Shown: one piece after another, positions 36,868 through 46,198 of the stretch
Layout of the letters: the number at the start of each line of letters is the position of its first letter
Position numbering within the stretch: the first letter of the stretch is position 1
Assembly (NCBI GenBank): GCA_020354025.1
Contig: CP070638.1
Location: 2,661,175-2,716,477, forward strand
Source of the DNA: Fidelibacterota bacterium
GTDB lineage: Bacteria; Fidelibacterota; Marinisomatia; SCGC-AAA003-L08; TS1B11
Reading direction: 5' to 3'
Length of the DNA stretch: 55,303 bases
Translations under genes and position numbers: made by a program
The notes under the pieces: generated by a model
Databases searched by the model: none
What the model saw: only the letters and a program-made list of their open reading frames with translations
What the model was told of the DNA's origin: nothing

Positions 36868-38345
36868 CGGGTCGTCACCAGCGAGCGGAAATCAACAATC
36901 CAGGCAGATCGGGATTTCATGAATAACAGTCCGAGGGCTAATAAAAGGGTAATACCACCTAGGAGTAAAGATAACAAGCCCGAAACCAGGGCATTGATAG
37001 AGCAGACTAAAATAATTGAGAATGTGACCATGCCCAGTACCGTCATCAGGTACCAAGGGCTGGTGATATTTATCCCATAGAATTTATAAGTGTAGTATAA
37101 GCTGGCGACACTACCGGTCATGTGCCCTCCAATAAAGCTGATCGCACCGGCCACGGTGCTGTCCACCCCGGCGAGCTTCAACCCATAAAATATAGTCAGC
37201 AGAGCCAGGGCGGCCGCGCCGTAGATAAGTGAATTATATCCCCGGACTGAGGCCGCATCTATGGGCGCGCGGAGCACCGCCATCAACAAGTAGAATGGTA
37301 GGGCTAGGACAATGAGCGCTACGATATCAGCCCCCGCTGTGCTTTCGCTTCCCAACCAGACTCTCATCAAAGCTTCACTGTTTATGCTCAAGAAAATCGC
37401 CAGTGTAACACCAACGAGGAAAGTGGTCTTCACCAACGCCTCCAGACCATCTATAATCCTGGCTTTCTGATCGGCCGCAAGTGCTTTTGACAGCCGGGGA
37501 AGCAGCACGACACCCAGCGGTCCCACTACTACCATAAAAAGGCGTATGAGGCTTATCCCCGAGTTGACGAACGCAATTTCGGCTTTGCTGGTGCTGCTGA
37601 GGATGAGTAGTGGTACTCCCCCCAAAAGGATGAAAAAAGCCAGGGAGCTCGGAACCCGCTGCACTCCATAGACCAGGAGCTGCGCGATTTTGCGACCATC
37701 CACCCCAGACCAGCCGTCCCGCAGTTTGATAATGCCTGCCAACCCGGATAAGATGAGGGTTCCCAGGCCGAAGGCCATCAGAAGGGAGGGTATTCCCCGG
37801 CGATACAATAGGAAGAAAAGACCGACGGGGATAAGCCCGGTACCAATCAGTTGCAACAGATTAGCTCCCAGTATATTCAGGTGACCCCGAAACAGTCCAT
37901 AGACCAGGAACTGCAGGGCATACCCGACCGCGAAGATAAAGAAAGGGAGCGCAAGCGTGTGAGGAAAGCCACTTAAAACGCCGTAGTGTAAAGCCACTGA
38001 TGCCAGACTGATAAGGGGGAGAGTCAGTAGCCCGAAGAGGAGCAGGGCAGCGGATCCGTAAGCATTGTCTCCAAGCCGAGAAACGTAATAGGGAAGACCG
38101 GTAGTCATGCCCACCAGCAGTATGCCCATCAGCGGAAAAGTAATTCGGCGTACCAAGAGAAATTCCCCGAGGGCTTCTACACCCATGAATCTGGCGATCA
38201 AGCCATAGAGAACCAGAACTCCGGCAATCACTCCGATTCCATTCAGCAGGGTGATGAATACGTCCCCTCTGAAACCCATTTCATAAGCGAAGGGATTCAG
38301 GCGCACTTTATCAATCACCACAAGGTCCTTCCGTGCAACGGCCAC
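36864..38345 (-). CDS. Polysaccharide flippase (Wzx-like)
   Basis: 493 residues, about 13-14 transmembrane helices. N-terminal RGDVFITLLNGIGVIAGVLVLYGLIARFMGVEALGEFLLVRR is the usual flippase start. It carries the lipid-linked repeat unit across the inner membrane. A GTG at 38318 or 38321 behind AAGGA may be the true start, shortening it by 8-9 residues. With the export, chain-length and polymerase genes it completes a Wzx/Wzy pathway. Confidence 0.87.
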   Translation of the reverse strand: MAVARKDLVVIDKVRLNPFAYEMGFRGDVFITLLNGIGVIAGVLVLYGLIARFMGVEALGEFLLVRRITFPLMGILLVGMTTGLPYYVSRLGDNAYGSAALLLFGLLTLPLISLASVALHYGVLSGFPHTLALPFFIFAVGYALQFLVYGLFRGHLNILGANLLQLIGTGLIPVGLFFLLYRRGIPSLLMAFGLGTLILSGLAGIIKLRDGWSGVDGRKIAQLLVYGVQRVPSSLAFFILLGGVPLLILSSTSKAEIAFVNSGISLIRLFMVVVGPLGVVLLPRLSKALAADQKARIIDGLEALVKTTFLVGVTLAIFLSINSEALMRVWLGSESTAGADIVALIVLALPFYLLMAVLRAPIDAASVRGYNSLIYGAAALALLTIFYGLKLAGVDSTVAGAISFIGGHMTGSVASLYYTYKFYGINITSPWYLMTVLGMVTFSIILVCSINALVSGLLSLLLGGITLLLALGLLFMKSRSAWIVDFRSLVTTR

Positions 38346-38476
38346 TGCGTCAGGATATGATCATGACGGCCGGACCTCTCTGACTCGCCTGGACCTATAT
38401 TTTCCAGGGATAAAACCAGAGTCAGTTTCCGGATATTCACATACACGTTACAATTGACACTTGAGGTTGTTATTAT

Positions 38477-39445
38477 TCAGTTTCCCACTCCCTGCGGAAC
38501 CTTGTAGGAATTATCTCTCCATAAAAGCCAGCGTGTTGCGCCGTTGTAAATATACCGCTTGGACATCACCTCGGGCGTGCGACTGACAGCAGCAGCGATA
38601 TTCCAGACCAGAAACCTAATGAAAATGCCCAGAAATATAAGGAACCGGATAAGGTTTGTTTTCCGGGGGGTATCAAATTTCTGGTGAAATAGGACCATGC
38701 TTTTTTTCTGCTCGATAAACATTTCCAAGGTATGTTGTCGGGTGCTGACTCTGCCTATGTGGATGATTTCGGCCTGGGGATAGAAGTATACCTTCCAACC
38801 TGTTGCCTTGGCACGGTAGCAGAAGTCACGCTCTTCGGTATAAATGAAATAGCGTTCGTCCAACAGCCCGATATCATCCATCACCGCCCGCTTGAACATG
38901 AAAAAGGCTCCCGACACCACGTCAACTTCCGCCGGTTCGGTAAACCGGGTATTAGTGAGGTATAGCCGGCCAAATAATCTGCTGCCGGGAAACAACCTGG
39001 TCAGGAACAGGCTGTCGAACAGGTAGTCCCATACGGTTGGAAACGTGCGACATGAATTCCACGGGCGGCCGTCGGTATTGAGCAGTCGGCAGCCAGCAAT
39101 CCCCGCCTCCGGTGTACGGGTGAGGAATTCCATAGTGTCTTTCACTGCGCCGGATTGTATAATCGTATCGGGATTCAACAATAGAATGTTTCCGCCACGG
39201 GCCTCCCGGAGGCACTGGTTGCATGCCGCAGCGAAGCCCATATTTCGGGAATTGGTAAGGATTTTCAGATCAGGAAACACTTTGGACACCAGCCTTATGC
39301 TATCGTCAGTGGAGGCATTGTCAATAATAATCACCTCTATTGGAACCTCGCCTGCGTTTTTAATGAGGGATTGGATACACGCCGTCAGATGGTGATCAGA
39401 ATTATAATTGACAATGATGACAGAAAGTATGTCCTGCTCTGCCAT
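38477..39445 (-). CDS. Family 2 glycosyltransferase
   Basis: 322 residues from MAEQDILSVIIVNYNSDHHL. GT-A motifs are IIDNASTDDSI, NSRNMGFAAACNQCL, LLLNPDT, and EERDFCYRAKATGWKVYFYP. A single C-terminal hydrophobic helix (FLIFLGIFIRFLVWNIAA) may tether it to the membrane. An upstream GTG/ATG start would overlap the polymerase stop. AGAGGG sits close before the chosen ATG. Probable rhamnosyltransferase-like enzyme; donor unknown. Confidence 0.87.
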   Translation of the reverse strand: MAEQDILSVIIVNYNSDHHLTACIQSLIKNAGEVPIEVIIIDNASTDDSIRLVSKVFPDLKILTNSRNMGFAAACNQCLREARGGNILLLNPDTIIQSGAVKDTMEFLTRTPEAGIAGCRLLNTDGRPWNSCRTFPTVWDYLFDSLFLTRLFPGSRLFGRLYLTNTRFTEPAEVDVVSGAFFMFKRAVMDDIGLLDERYFIYTEERDFCYRAKATGWKVYFYPQAEIIHIGRVSTRQHTLEMFIEQKKSMVLFHQKFDTPRKTNLIRFLIFLGIFIRFLVWNIAAAVSRTPEVMSKRYIYNGATRWLLWRDNSYKVPQGVGN

Positions 39446-39464
39446 ATTCCCTCTATCGCCGGTA

Positions 39465-40841
39465 TTAGGCATGCTCACTGCTAGGTTGGTGAATAGTAGT
39501 GTTGATATTCATGGTCGCCAGCAGGCCTCCTAAAAAGAACCACAACATGCGGTTATCATTCAGGTCTCCACTGACAAGCGTGGCGAAAAACATAGTGAGG
39601 GATCCAATCAACCACTGCATCTCTTCACGATGGAGGCTTAGCCGGCATCGATGGTAGATCTGTTTTGTGATTAGCAGGATATGCAGACTGAATACACCAA
39701 GGCCGATAAGACCGAATTCGGCTAAGAGCTCTAACGGCAGATTATGGGGATATTCCATGTCCCGCCAGGGAAAAGCCATGATGTAGCCAGCAGTACCGGT
39801 GCCGAGAAGTAAATGAGGCAGGTCTTGGGTCCAGAGGACCAGTGCTTTACTCCATAGCATAATCCGATAATTGACGGTGTTAAGTACCATCAGACCTTGT
39901 TGCGTCGCAGCCAGCTCCCCTTCCATATACAGCCGGTACCTGGATGTGAGTTCTTCGGGAGACAGGATGAATACCAGCATGATCACCGCTGCTATTACGA
40001 CGCCGTAATAGACAGTCCGGCGTCGGGCTTTTCCCCCCAGAAATAAACCCAGCAAGGAGACAGCCACTATAAAACTCAATACCGGCCCGCGGGAGCCGGT
40101 AAAAAGAGATGTAACCAGAAACAGGATCAGGAGCGGGCCCCAATAGCGCGCCCTGCCCATTTTAGTAATTATCAAAATAGTAGCCATAGCGGCGCAAATT
40201 GACAGGATCCTACCGGCCGCGATAGGATTTGCAGTGAGAATGGTCAGGCGTACCACACTCTGCAGGGAAGAAGTCGAGCCAAGCGCGGACCATCCCTGGC
40301 CTACCAGAAAGACAGCCCCCAAAAAGCCTATGCCAAGAAAAATGTTGAGCAGAGTCCTGCTCTCTTCCCGCCGCTGAATCAATACCAGGGGACCCAGAAA
40401 CAGTATAGTGGTAAAGAGGGCGAATCGGAGACTTTTTTCAAAGGCCCAGTCCAGGCGTGGCGCATACAGGGAGGAAATGATCATCCAGACTGCCCAGACC
40501 GCGAAAGCGGCAATGATAACCCGATATCGCATTACACGCTTGCGCACCAGGGGATCAGTTAGTTTCCAGGCCAGTGCAAATAGAATCAGTACACTCAAAA
40601 GAACGGTAAAATCGATGGTCTCAAATATCGGGAACTGTTCGATCAACGCCCCTTTTACCAGACCCACGTCGGCCAGCAGGACAAGCAAAACCTGGCTGTA
40701 AAATAACACGATCAGGGTAGTTATCAGACAGGCTGAGAGAATGAAGGGCATGAAGGGATGGATAGCGGTAGAGATGACTGCCCCGCCTTGCAGGCCGAGA
40801 AGTAAAAGCGGAGCTCGAATGAGTCGTAATCGCTGTAGCAT
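39465..40841 (-). CDS. O-antigen ligase/polymerase (Wzy/WaaL-like)
   Basis: 458 residues, about 12 transmembrane helices. The Wzy_C region reads SLFTGSRGPVLSFIVAVSLL followed by a large periplasmic loop, then YPHNLPLELLAEFGLIGLGVFSLHI, the HN/EFG signature of O-antigen ligases. It joins or polymerises glycan units in the periplasm; whether ligase or polymerase cannot be said. Starts directly after the chain-length gene (TGAATG). Confidence 0.85.
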   Translation of the reverse strand: MLQRLRLIRAPLLLLGLQGGAVISTAIHPFMPFILSACLITTLIVLFYSQVLLVLLADVGLVKGALIEQFPIFETIDFTVLLSVLILFALAWKLTDPLVRKRVMRYRVIIAAFAVWAVWMIISSLYAPRLDWAFEKSLRFALFTTILFLGPLVLIQRREESRTLLNIFLGIGFLGAVFLVGQGWSALGSTSSLQSVVRLTILTANPIAAGRILSICAAMATILIITKMGRARYWGPLLILFLVTSLFTGSRGPVLSFIVAVSLLGLFLGGKARRRTVYYGVVIAAVIMLVFILSPEELTSRYRLYMEGELAATQQGLMVLNTVNYRIMLWSKALVLWTQDLPHLLLGTGTAGYIMAFPWRDMEYPHNLPLELLAEFGLIGLGVFSLHILLITKQIYHRCRLSLHREEMQWLIGSLTMFFATLVSGDLNDNRMLWFFLGGLLATMNINTTIHQPSSEHA

Positions 40842-41999
40842 TCAGGTTACACGATCTTGTTGTTCCCGGTCCTTTACCAGCTGCAGCTGAGGTCTTACGA
40901 CAACCCACACACTTGAGATCAATAGGCTGAACAGACCACAGGTCAGCACAATCATTGCTCGTTTGGGCTTGTCCTTTTTTTGAGGAACCCGGGGATAATC
41001 CAGGGCAAGCAGCGTTGGCTCATCTTTGGCCTCTTGCAGTCGTGCCTGTTCGTACTGGGGATACAGGAACTCAAGCAGCGCGCTCAGAATTTCCACATCG
41101 CGTGTCAACTGTGCGTACTCTACAGCCACATCAGGAAGCTCTTTAAGGTTAGGCAGCAAGTTGGATTTCCCCTTGCCTGCCATCAGATCTTCGACTTTTG
41201 CACTTATCTCGTCACGTTGAATTCGGAGAAAATCGAGCTGGGGGTGTTTCTCATCCAGACTGGCGGAGGCGATGTCATACTCTAATTCGGCGTCGGCGAG
41301 CGCAACTTCCATCTGGATCAACTGGTCAATCACACTCACAAGCTGAGTAGGCAGGTCAAAAGTGCCATAACGGGCCGTGAAATCACGCATGGCCTGCTCT
41401 ACTACGGCCAGCTCTTCCTTTACAGACACGATGCGGGAATGAATAAAGCGGCGGTTCCGTTGACCGGCTCTAGTCCCAAGGCTAATAGTTGTTGCTCCCA
41501 ACTCATTCAGTATGGCATCGGCCATGAGCTTTGCCTGGAGAGAATCGCGGTCGAGTATGCTGAATTTGAGGGCCCCCTCATCTGTAACCTCCAGGTCAAT
41601 TTTGCTGTCCAGTTGCTTAAGAGCGCTTTCTATCGTCTTGGCTTTATATTTTTCCATGAGGTTAAACTCACGGATAATGACCTCTTTCAAGCGGCGGCTT
41701 TTCAATATGGTTATATAGTTGTTAATCTCCTCGCTGGCGCCTCCGAACCCGAGGGCTGACAGAGGATTAGCAGTACCCGCGCCCCCGATAACAATCTCAC
41801 CGCCACCGGCTGAAGGGGGCAGTATGGTAGCGGAGGATTTATACCATACCGGCAGCAGGAGAGAGAACCCAGCCGCCAGGAATGAGACCACAACAAAATT
41901 GATGATAATAAATCTCTTAGCACGCCACAGCTCACGGATGATACTTGCGGGCATAAAATGTATTCCGTCTGCGGCTGGACCCGTAGTGGTGTCATTCAT
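40842..41999 (-). CDS. Polysaccharide chain-length regulator (Wzz/GumC N-terminal type)
   Basis: 385 residues. A helix at about 27-50 precedes the Wzz domain motif LLPVWYKSSATILPPSAGG, then a long periplasmic coiled coil (about 170-300), a PRVPQKKDKPKRAMI proline-rich segment and a second helix at the C-terminus. No kinase domain is fused. It sets chain length and partners the outer-membrane exporter. It overlaps the exporter stop by one base. Confidence 0.88.
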   Translation of the reverse strand: MNDTTTGPAADGIHFMPASIIRELWRAKRFIIINFVVVSFLAAGFSLLLPVWYKSSATILPPSAGGGEIVIGGAGTANPLSALGFGGASEEINNYITILKSRRLKEVIIREFNLMEKYKAKTIESALKQLDSKIDLEVTDEGALKFSILDRDSLQAKLMADAILNELGATTISLGTRAGQRNRRFIHSRIVSVKEELAVVEQAMRDFTARYGTFDLPTQLVSVIDQLIQMEVALADAELEYDIASASLDEKHPQLDFLRIQRDEISAKVEDLMAGKGKSNLLPNLKELPDVAVEYAQLTRDVEILSALLEFLYPQYEQARLQEAKDEPTLLALDYPRVPQKKDKPKRAMIVLTCGLFSLLISSVWVVVRPQLQLVKDREQQDRVT

Positions 42000-43207
42000 C
42001 AGCCAGTCCTCACCGCCGCCAGATATGCCAGGTAAATATTCAGGAATGTAAGGGCAGCCTGGATCATCCCCAGCTGTCCCAGGAAGACGCTGTTGAAGGA
42101 GCGGGGGACATAAATGGTATCCCCGGCCTGCACCTGTGTATCGCCGCCGCGTGCGGTCCGTCCGTCGCCCCGGGTGATCTCGACCTTGCGCGATGAACCG
42201 TCGCGGGTAATGCCCCCTGCGAGGACAACATAATCGTCGGCTGTCAGCCCCGGCTGAAAAGCGAACCGCCCGGCTGCGCGGACCTCGCCCACTACTGCTA
42301 TTTCGGCGATAGTATTGATATAGAGCACATCACCCGGTTGCAGCGTGGTTGAGGAGAATTGATCCGCTGGAACAACCCGCTGTTCCGGCTGGTCAGCACC
42401 CTGCTGGCGCTGGAGGGTGACATCGCCCCGGTCAGCATTCTTGCCATGGGCAATCCTTTTCATCAATGAGGCTAAGGTCTCACCCGGTTTTATAGCCTGG
42501 TAGGTGACGCCGGTCCCAAGTCCCCGCACGAGCACAAGGTCGGATGTTATTTCGCCATAGGGCACAATAACCTGGTCGCCGGCCTTCAGGTACAGATTCT
42601 GGGACAGGTCACCTTCGTGGTAATAGCTGGTGAGGTCCAGGACCCGCTCCTCCTCCGAGTCCCGGATCAGCCGGATTCGATGAAGTACCGCATTTGGCTG
42701 GACACCACCGGCGACATCGAGCAGGTCCGTCAGCCGGGACAGCTGGGTCACTTCACGGAAACCGGGCCGTTTTACTGCGCCGGTAACGCTCACACGAATC
42801 CCCCGGATGCCATATAAGACGCAGGTCGCCTTATAGCTAGGAAAGATTTCCTTGAGATAGACCAGTATCCGCTGGCGAGCTTCCTCGGCGGATAAACCGG
42901 CAACGGAGAGCACTCCGATTTCCGGTATGACAATGTCCCCGGTGGGAGTAATCGTCATTATCTCGAGGTACGGTTCCGAGCTGAGGATGGAGATGATGAA
43001 TCTGTCCCCCGGCCCTACCAGATAGTCGCTCGGTACTATCGTACGTTCAAGTGCGGTTCCCTTTACGGGGACCTGATAGGGAGGTACGGTCTTTACTTGC
43101 CGTTTTGGAGTAGTTTGGCTATCGCGGTCAAGCAACCGGATCTGTCCCGGCAGCAAGTTCACCGTAATCAGTGTAACTATAAGCACATGCAATATTCTTA
43201 AAGCCAA
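41999..43207 (-). CDS. Polysaccharide export protein (Wza-like, SLBB domains)
   Basis: 402 residues, TTG start with GGAGG 8 bp upstream. After a signal peptide (ILHVLIVTLITVNLLPGQ) comes the Poly_export domain YLVGPGDRFIISI...GDIVIPEIGVLSVAGLSAEEARQRI. Then SLBB repeats follow (VSVTGAVKRPGFREV, VAVVGEVRAAGRFAF) and a C-terminal amphipathic helix. No lipobox Cys is evident, unlike classical Wza. It forms the outer-membrane channel for capsule/EPS. First gene of the leftward operon. Confidence 0.88.
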   Translation of the reverse strand: MALRILHVLIVTLITVNLLPGQIRLLDRDSQTTPKRQVKTVPPYQVPVKGTALERTIVPSDYLVGPGDRFIISILSSEPYLEIMTITPTGDIVIPEIGVLSVAGLSAEEARQRILVYLKEIFPSYKATCVLYGIRGIRVSVTGAVKRPGFREVTQLSRLTDLLDVAGGVQPNAVLHRIRLIRDSEEERVLDLTSYYHEGDLSQNLYLKAGDQVIVPYGEITSDLVLVRGLGTGVTYQAIKPGETLASLMKRIAHGKNADRGDVTLQRQQGADQPEQRVVPADQFSSTTLQPGDVLYINTIAEIAVVGEVRAAGRFAFQPGLTADDYVVLAGGITRDGSSRKVEITRGDGRTARGGDTQVQAGDTIYVPRSFNSVFLGQLGMIQAALTFLNIYLAYLAAVRTG

Positions 43208-43337
43208 CTTATAATCCTCCGCCAGCCTACCTTTCGCCGGCTTGAACAGCGCCGGGACCCTGCGATATACTCAGGCAGAGGGACTGACGCAACGTTTTCC
43301 GATATGCAGGTTGACAATGTCCAATTGCTCATAAGAT

Positions 43338-43370
43338 TAAAAAAAAACCGAATGCCGATACATTCGGTTC
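43338..43370 (-). terminator. Intrinsic terminator in the leader of the polysaccharide operon
   Basis: On the minus strand the perfect 9-bp stem AACCGAATG-TATCGG-CATTCGGTT runs straight into about nine T residues. It is 131-170 bp before the export-gene start and about 75-100 bp after a promoter candidate, so transcripts entering the operon must read through it. No gene lies between it and the promoter, which is the layout of an attenuator or of a small leader RNA. Confidence 0.72.
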
Positions 43371-43444
43371 CACACAACCTCATGTAAGGGCAAACCTGAT
43401 CCACTATAACAGAATTAAAAGATCAGTTACCCTTAACGAAGTTG

Positions 43445-43472
43445 TATATAGACTCCTTTATGCTGTTGACAA
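43445..43472 (-). promoter_or_regulatory. Candidate sigma70-type promoter for the polysaccharide operon
   Basis: On the minus strand TTGTCA and TATATA are separated by 16 bp. The start would be about 75 bp upstream of the intrinsic terminator at 43.35 kb. This is a motif match only. The remaining 43473-43715 intergenic stretch holds no other signal I recognise besides the ribosome site of the next gene. Confidence 0.42.
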
Positions 43473-43715
43473 TTTCAACGGAAGTTATATGCGGGAAACG
43501 GGGATGTCAACCACAACGACTCGCATAGGTTCCCGTGCCAAAAGGAATGTCGTTCGGGGCATGGCTGGCGAATCACGGCAGTTTTGGGGCGAGTAAAACC
43601 TTGGATACACAGCGTTTCGCCCGTAGTTTTTCGCTAATGGGTTCCCAGTTCATTGTGTCGATGTGATCCAGCAGAACCGAGATATCACTATTATCATAAC
43701 CAGGAGGGGATATCA

Positions 43716-45938
43716 ATGCGGGTAGCGACAGCATACGTGATTCTGGCGCTTTTTCTGTTCGGCTGCGCCCGGGAGAAGGGGCCCGAGATATCGGAGCTTC
43801 CCAGGGCAGAGATCAGCGATCTGACCAGCGTCTATCCGGCCGAAAGCCTGGAGCAAAGGGACGTCGCCTTCAGGGATAACCGGCTGCTGAGCATGCGGCA
43901 TACCGACGCCAGGTATGAAATGCCGGCTTACAAGACCAGGGGCGAGTGGGAGGAGCGGGCGGCATATATCCGTGACCGGGTGCTCGTCTCCGCCGGGCTG
44001 CTGCCCCTGCCGGAGAAAACCCCCCTGAATGCCAAGATTTCCGGAAGGATCGACCGCGATGACTACAGCGTGGAGAAGGTCTATTTTGAGAGCTATCCGG
44101 GTTTTTATGTCACGGGGAACCTTTACCGGCCGCAGGGTCGGCCGGGGCCGTATCCGGGCATCCTGGCACCTCACGGTCACTGGAGCCAGGGCCGGCTGGC
44201 CCACGAGGAGCGCGGTTCGGTGCCGGGGAGGTGCATCAACTTCGCGCGGCAGGGGTACGTCGTCTTCTCCTACAGCATGGTCGGTTATAACGACAGCAAG
44301 CAGCTCGACCACAAGTTCGCCGCTGACAGCCTGTCGAGTGTCTGGGGCATCAACCTGCTCGGGCTGCAGTTGTGGAACAGCATCCGGTCGCTGGACTTTA
44401 TCACATCGCTGCCGGAGGTGGACCCGGAGCGGATCGCCGTCACCGGCGCTTCCGGGGGCGGCACCCAGACCTTCATGCTGACGGCGGTGGATGATCAGCA
44501 GCGGATAAAGGCGGTAGCGCCGGTCAACATGATATCGGCCCATTTTCAGGGCGGCTGTCTGTGTGAGAACGCGCCCGGGCTGCGGCATGAGGTGTTCAAC
44601 GTCGAGGTTGGCGGCCTGGCGGCCCCCCGGCCGCTGCTCATGGTGTCGTGTACCCACGACTGGACGCTGAACACGCCCAGGGTGGAGTATCCGATGATGA
44701 GGACGATCTACCGGCTGTACGGCGCGGACGACAGGCTGAAGTACGTGCAATTCGATTATCCGCACAATTACAACCGGGCCAGCCGCGAGGCCGTGTACGA
44801 GTGGTTCGGCAGATGGGTGCTGGAAGCCGAAGATCCCGCCGCGCTGAAGGAAACGCCTTTCGAACCCGAGAAGGACGAGGACCTGCTGGTCTTTCCGGAC
44901 ACCGGTCCCCCCGGCGACCTCGACGCCGGTGGGCTTACCAGGTACCTGCGGCAGAAGGCCATCGAGAACGTACAGAGGTACTGGCCGTCCGACCGGGGGA
45001 GCCTGGAGAGGTTCCGTGATGTCTACGGGAGCATCTACCGGTACGTGATCGCCGCCGAAGTCCCGCCGGAGGTGACGGCGGTAGAGACCGGTCTGGCCGC
45101 GGGAGAAGGCTATATTGTCAGCCGCCTGCTGATAGCGCGCAGCGGCCGTAATGACTGGATACCGGCGATCTGGTACCGGCCGGCAGATGGAGCCCGGAGC
45201 GCCGCCGTGGTCGTCCATTCGCGGGGCAAGGTCTTGCTCGCCGGGCTCGACAAGGCCGCGCTCGCCGGGCTCGACAAGGTCGCGCTCGCCGGGACCGACA
45301 AGGTCTTGCTCGCCGGGCTCGACAAGGTCTTGCTCGCCGGGCTCGACAAGGTCTTGCTCGCCGGGCTCGACAAGGCCGAGCCGGTGGGGCTGGTCAAGGG
45401 ACTGCTCGAAAGAGGCCAGGGTGTCCTGGCAATCGACGTCTTCAAGACCGGCGAGCACGTGCTGCAGGAGGGGACCGAGACCCAGCGCGATGAGAGCTTC
45501 AGACACTTCACCACCTTCAACCGCACGGACACCCAGGAACGGGTGCAGGACATACTGACGGCGCTGGCGTTCCTGCGAGATAACCGGGGCCTGAAGGAAG
45601 TGCACCTGGTAGGACTGGAGGAGGCCGGAGCGTGGGCCATACTAGCCGGCGCCGTGGCTGGAGACCTGGCCGGCCAGGTGGTCGCCCAGGGAGCGAACCT
45701 GGACCATCACAATGACGCCGAGTCGTTGAGACTGTTCGTGCCCGGGCTGGCCCAGGCCGGAGGTATCCAATCCGCCATTGCGCTGTCCGCGCCGCAGGCA
45801 ATAACGCTGCATAACGTCGGGGCCGAGTTCGGGCTTGAGGAAATCGAGCAGGTCTACGGGATAACGGGCGATCAGGACCGCTTCCAGGCCTTCCAGGAGG
45901 AGCTCTCCGAAGCGGATATTGCCGCCCTGCTGGAGTAG
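43716..45938 (+). CDS. Alpha/beta-hydrolase lipoprotein (acetyl-xylan-esterase/dienelactone-hydrolase type)
   Basis: 740 residues, CAGGAGGGG before the ATG. Lipoprotein signal with lipobox LFGC. The hydrolase domain has GPYPGILAPHGHW and the nucleophile Ser246 in VTGASGGGTQTFM, with VSCTHDW and YPHNYNRASREAVYEW later giving the Asp/His. The second half (about 430-740) is a related, degenerate domain without a clear nucleophile. At residues 506-561 there are six copies of V-LLAGLDK (24 nt each) plus a diverged seventh, an obvious late expansion. GC-rich with G/C-ending codons, unlike the AT-rich genes nearby. Substrate unknown. Confidence 0.8.
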   Translation: MRVATAYVILALFLFGCAREKGPEISELPRAEISDLTSVYPAESLEQRDVAFRDNRLLSMRHTDARYEMPAYKTRGEWEERAAYIRDRVLVSAGLLPLPEKTPLNAKISGRIDRDDYSVEKVYFESYPGFYVTGNLYRPQGRPGPYPGILAPHGHWSQGRLAHEERGSVPGRCINFARQGYVVFSYSMVGYNDSKQLDHKFAADSLSSVWGINLLGLQLWNSIRSLDFITSLPEVDPERIAVTGASGGGTQTFMLTAVDDQQRIKAVAPVNMISAHFQGGCLCENAPGLRHEVFNVEVGGLAAPRPLLMVSCTHDWTLNTPRVEYPMMRTIYRLYGADDRLKYVQFDYPHNYNRASREAVYEWFGRWVLEAEDPAALKETPFEPEKDEDLLVFPDTGPPGDLDAGGLTRYLRQKAIENVQRYWPSDRGSLERFRDVYGSIYRYVIAAEVPPEVTAVETGLAAGEGYIVSRLLIARSGRNDWIPAIWYRPADGARSAAVVVHSRGKVLLAGLDKAALAGLDKVALAGTDKVLLAGLDKVLLAGLDKVLLAGLDKAEPVGLVKGLLERGQGVLAIDVFKTGEHVLQEGTETQRDESFRHFTTFNRTDTQERVQDILTALAFLRDNRGLKEVHLVGLEEAGAWAILAGAVAGDLAGQVVAQGANLDHHNDAESLRLFVPGLAQAGGIQSAIALSAPQAITLHNVGAEFGLEEIEQVYGITGDQDRFQAFQEELSEADIAALLE
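45231..45398 (+). repeat. In-frame 24-nt tandem repeat within the esterase gene
   Basis: Six 24-nt units of GTCTTGCTCGCCGGGCTCG-ACAAG type (45231, 45255, 45279, 45303, 45327, 45351) plus one diverged unit at 45375. Three copies are identical at the DNA level; others differ by one to three bases. Each adds the octapeptide VLLAGLDK, so the reading frame is preserved. Confidence 0.9.
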
Positions 45939-45947
45939 CCGGCCCTG

Positions 45948-46117
45948 CCCGGCAAGTGCCGGGTGGGGGCCCGACAGGAGTCGGGTGGGGGCCCGACAGG
46001 AGTCGGGTGGGGGCCCGACAGGAGTCGGGTGGGGGCCCGACAGGAGTCGGGTGGGGGCCCGACAGGAGTCGGGTGGAGGCCCGACAGGAGTCGGGTGGGG
46101 GCCCGACAGAAGTCGGG
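45948..46117. repeat. Array of eight 22-bp tandem hairpins
   Basis: Units begin exactly every 22 bp at 45948, 45970, 45992, 46014, 46036, 46058, 46080 and 46102. Each is CCCGAC-AGGA-GTCGGG (6-bp stem, 4-nt loop) plus the 6-bp spacer TGGGGG. Unit 1 reads CCCGGC-AAGT-GCCGGG, changing both sides of one base pair so that the stem is kept. The last loop is AGAA. It starts 10 bp after the esterase stop codon. There are no variable spacers, so it is not a CRISPR. Role unknown. Confidence 0.9.
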
Positions 46118-46198
46118 CGGGGGCCGGTGAGAACCATAGCCGGCAGGCGGGCAACCGAGCCCAGCCTCCCCGGTTAAAAGTCCGTACAAAACCCGTAC

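Noticed and set aside
43713-45605. Long open frame (630 codons) on the minus strand opposite the esterase gene
   Set aside because: Antisense shadow of a GC-rich gene; low-complexity Arg/Pro-rich composition and no recognisable domain.
45948-46117. CRISPR array
   Set aside because: Units are 22 bp and directly tandem with an almost constant 6-bp spacer; no unique spacers and no cas genes.
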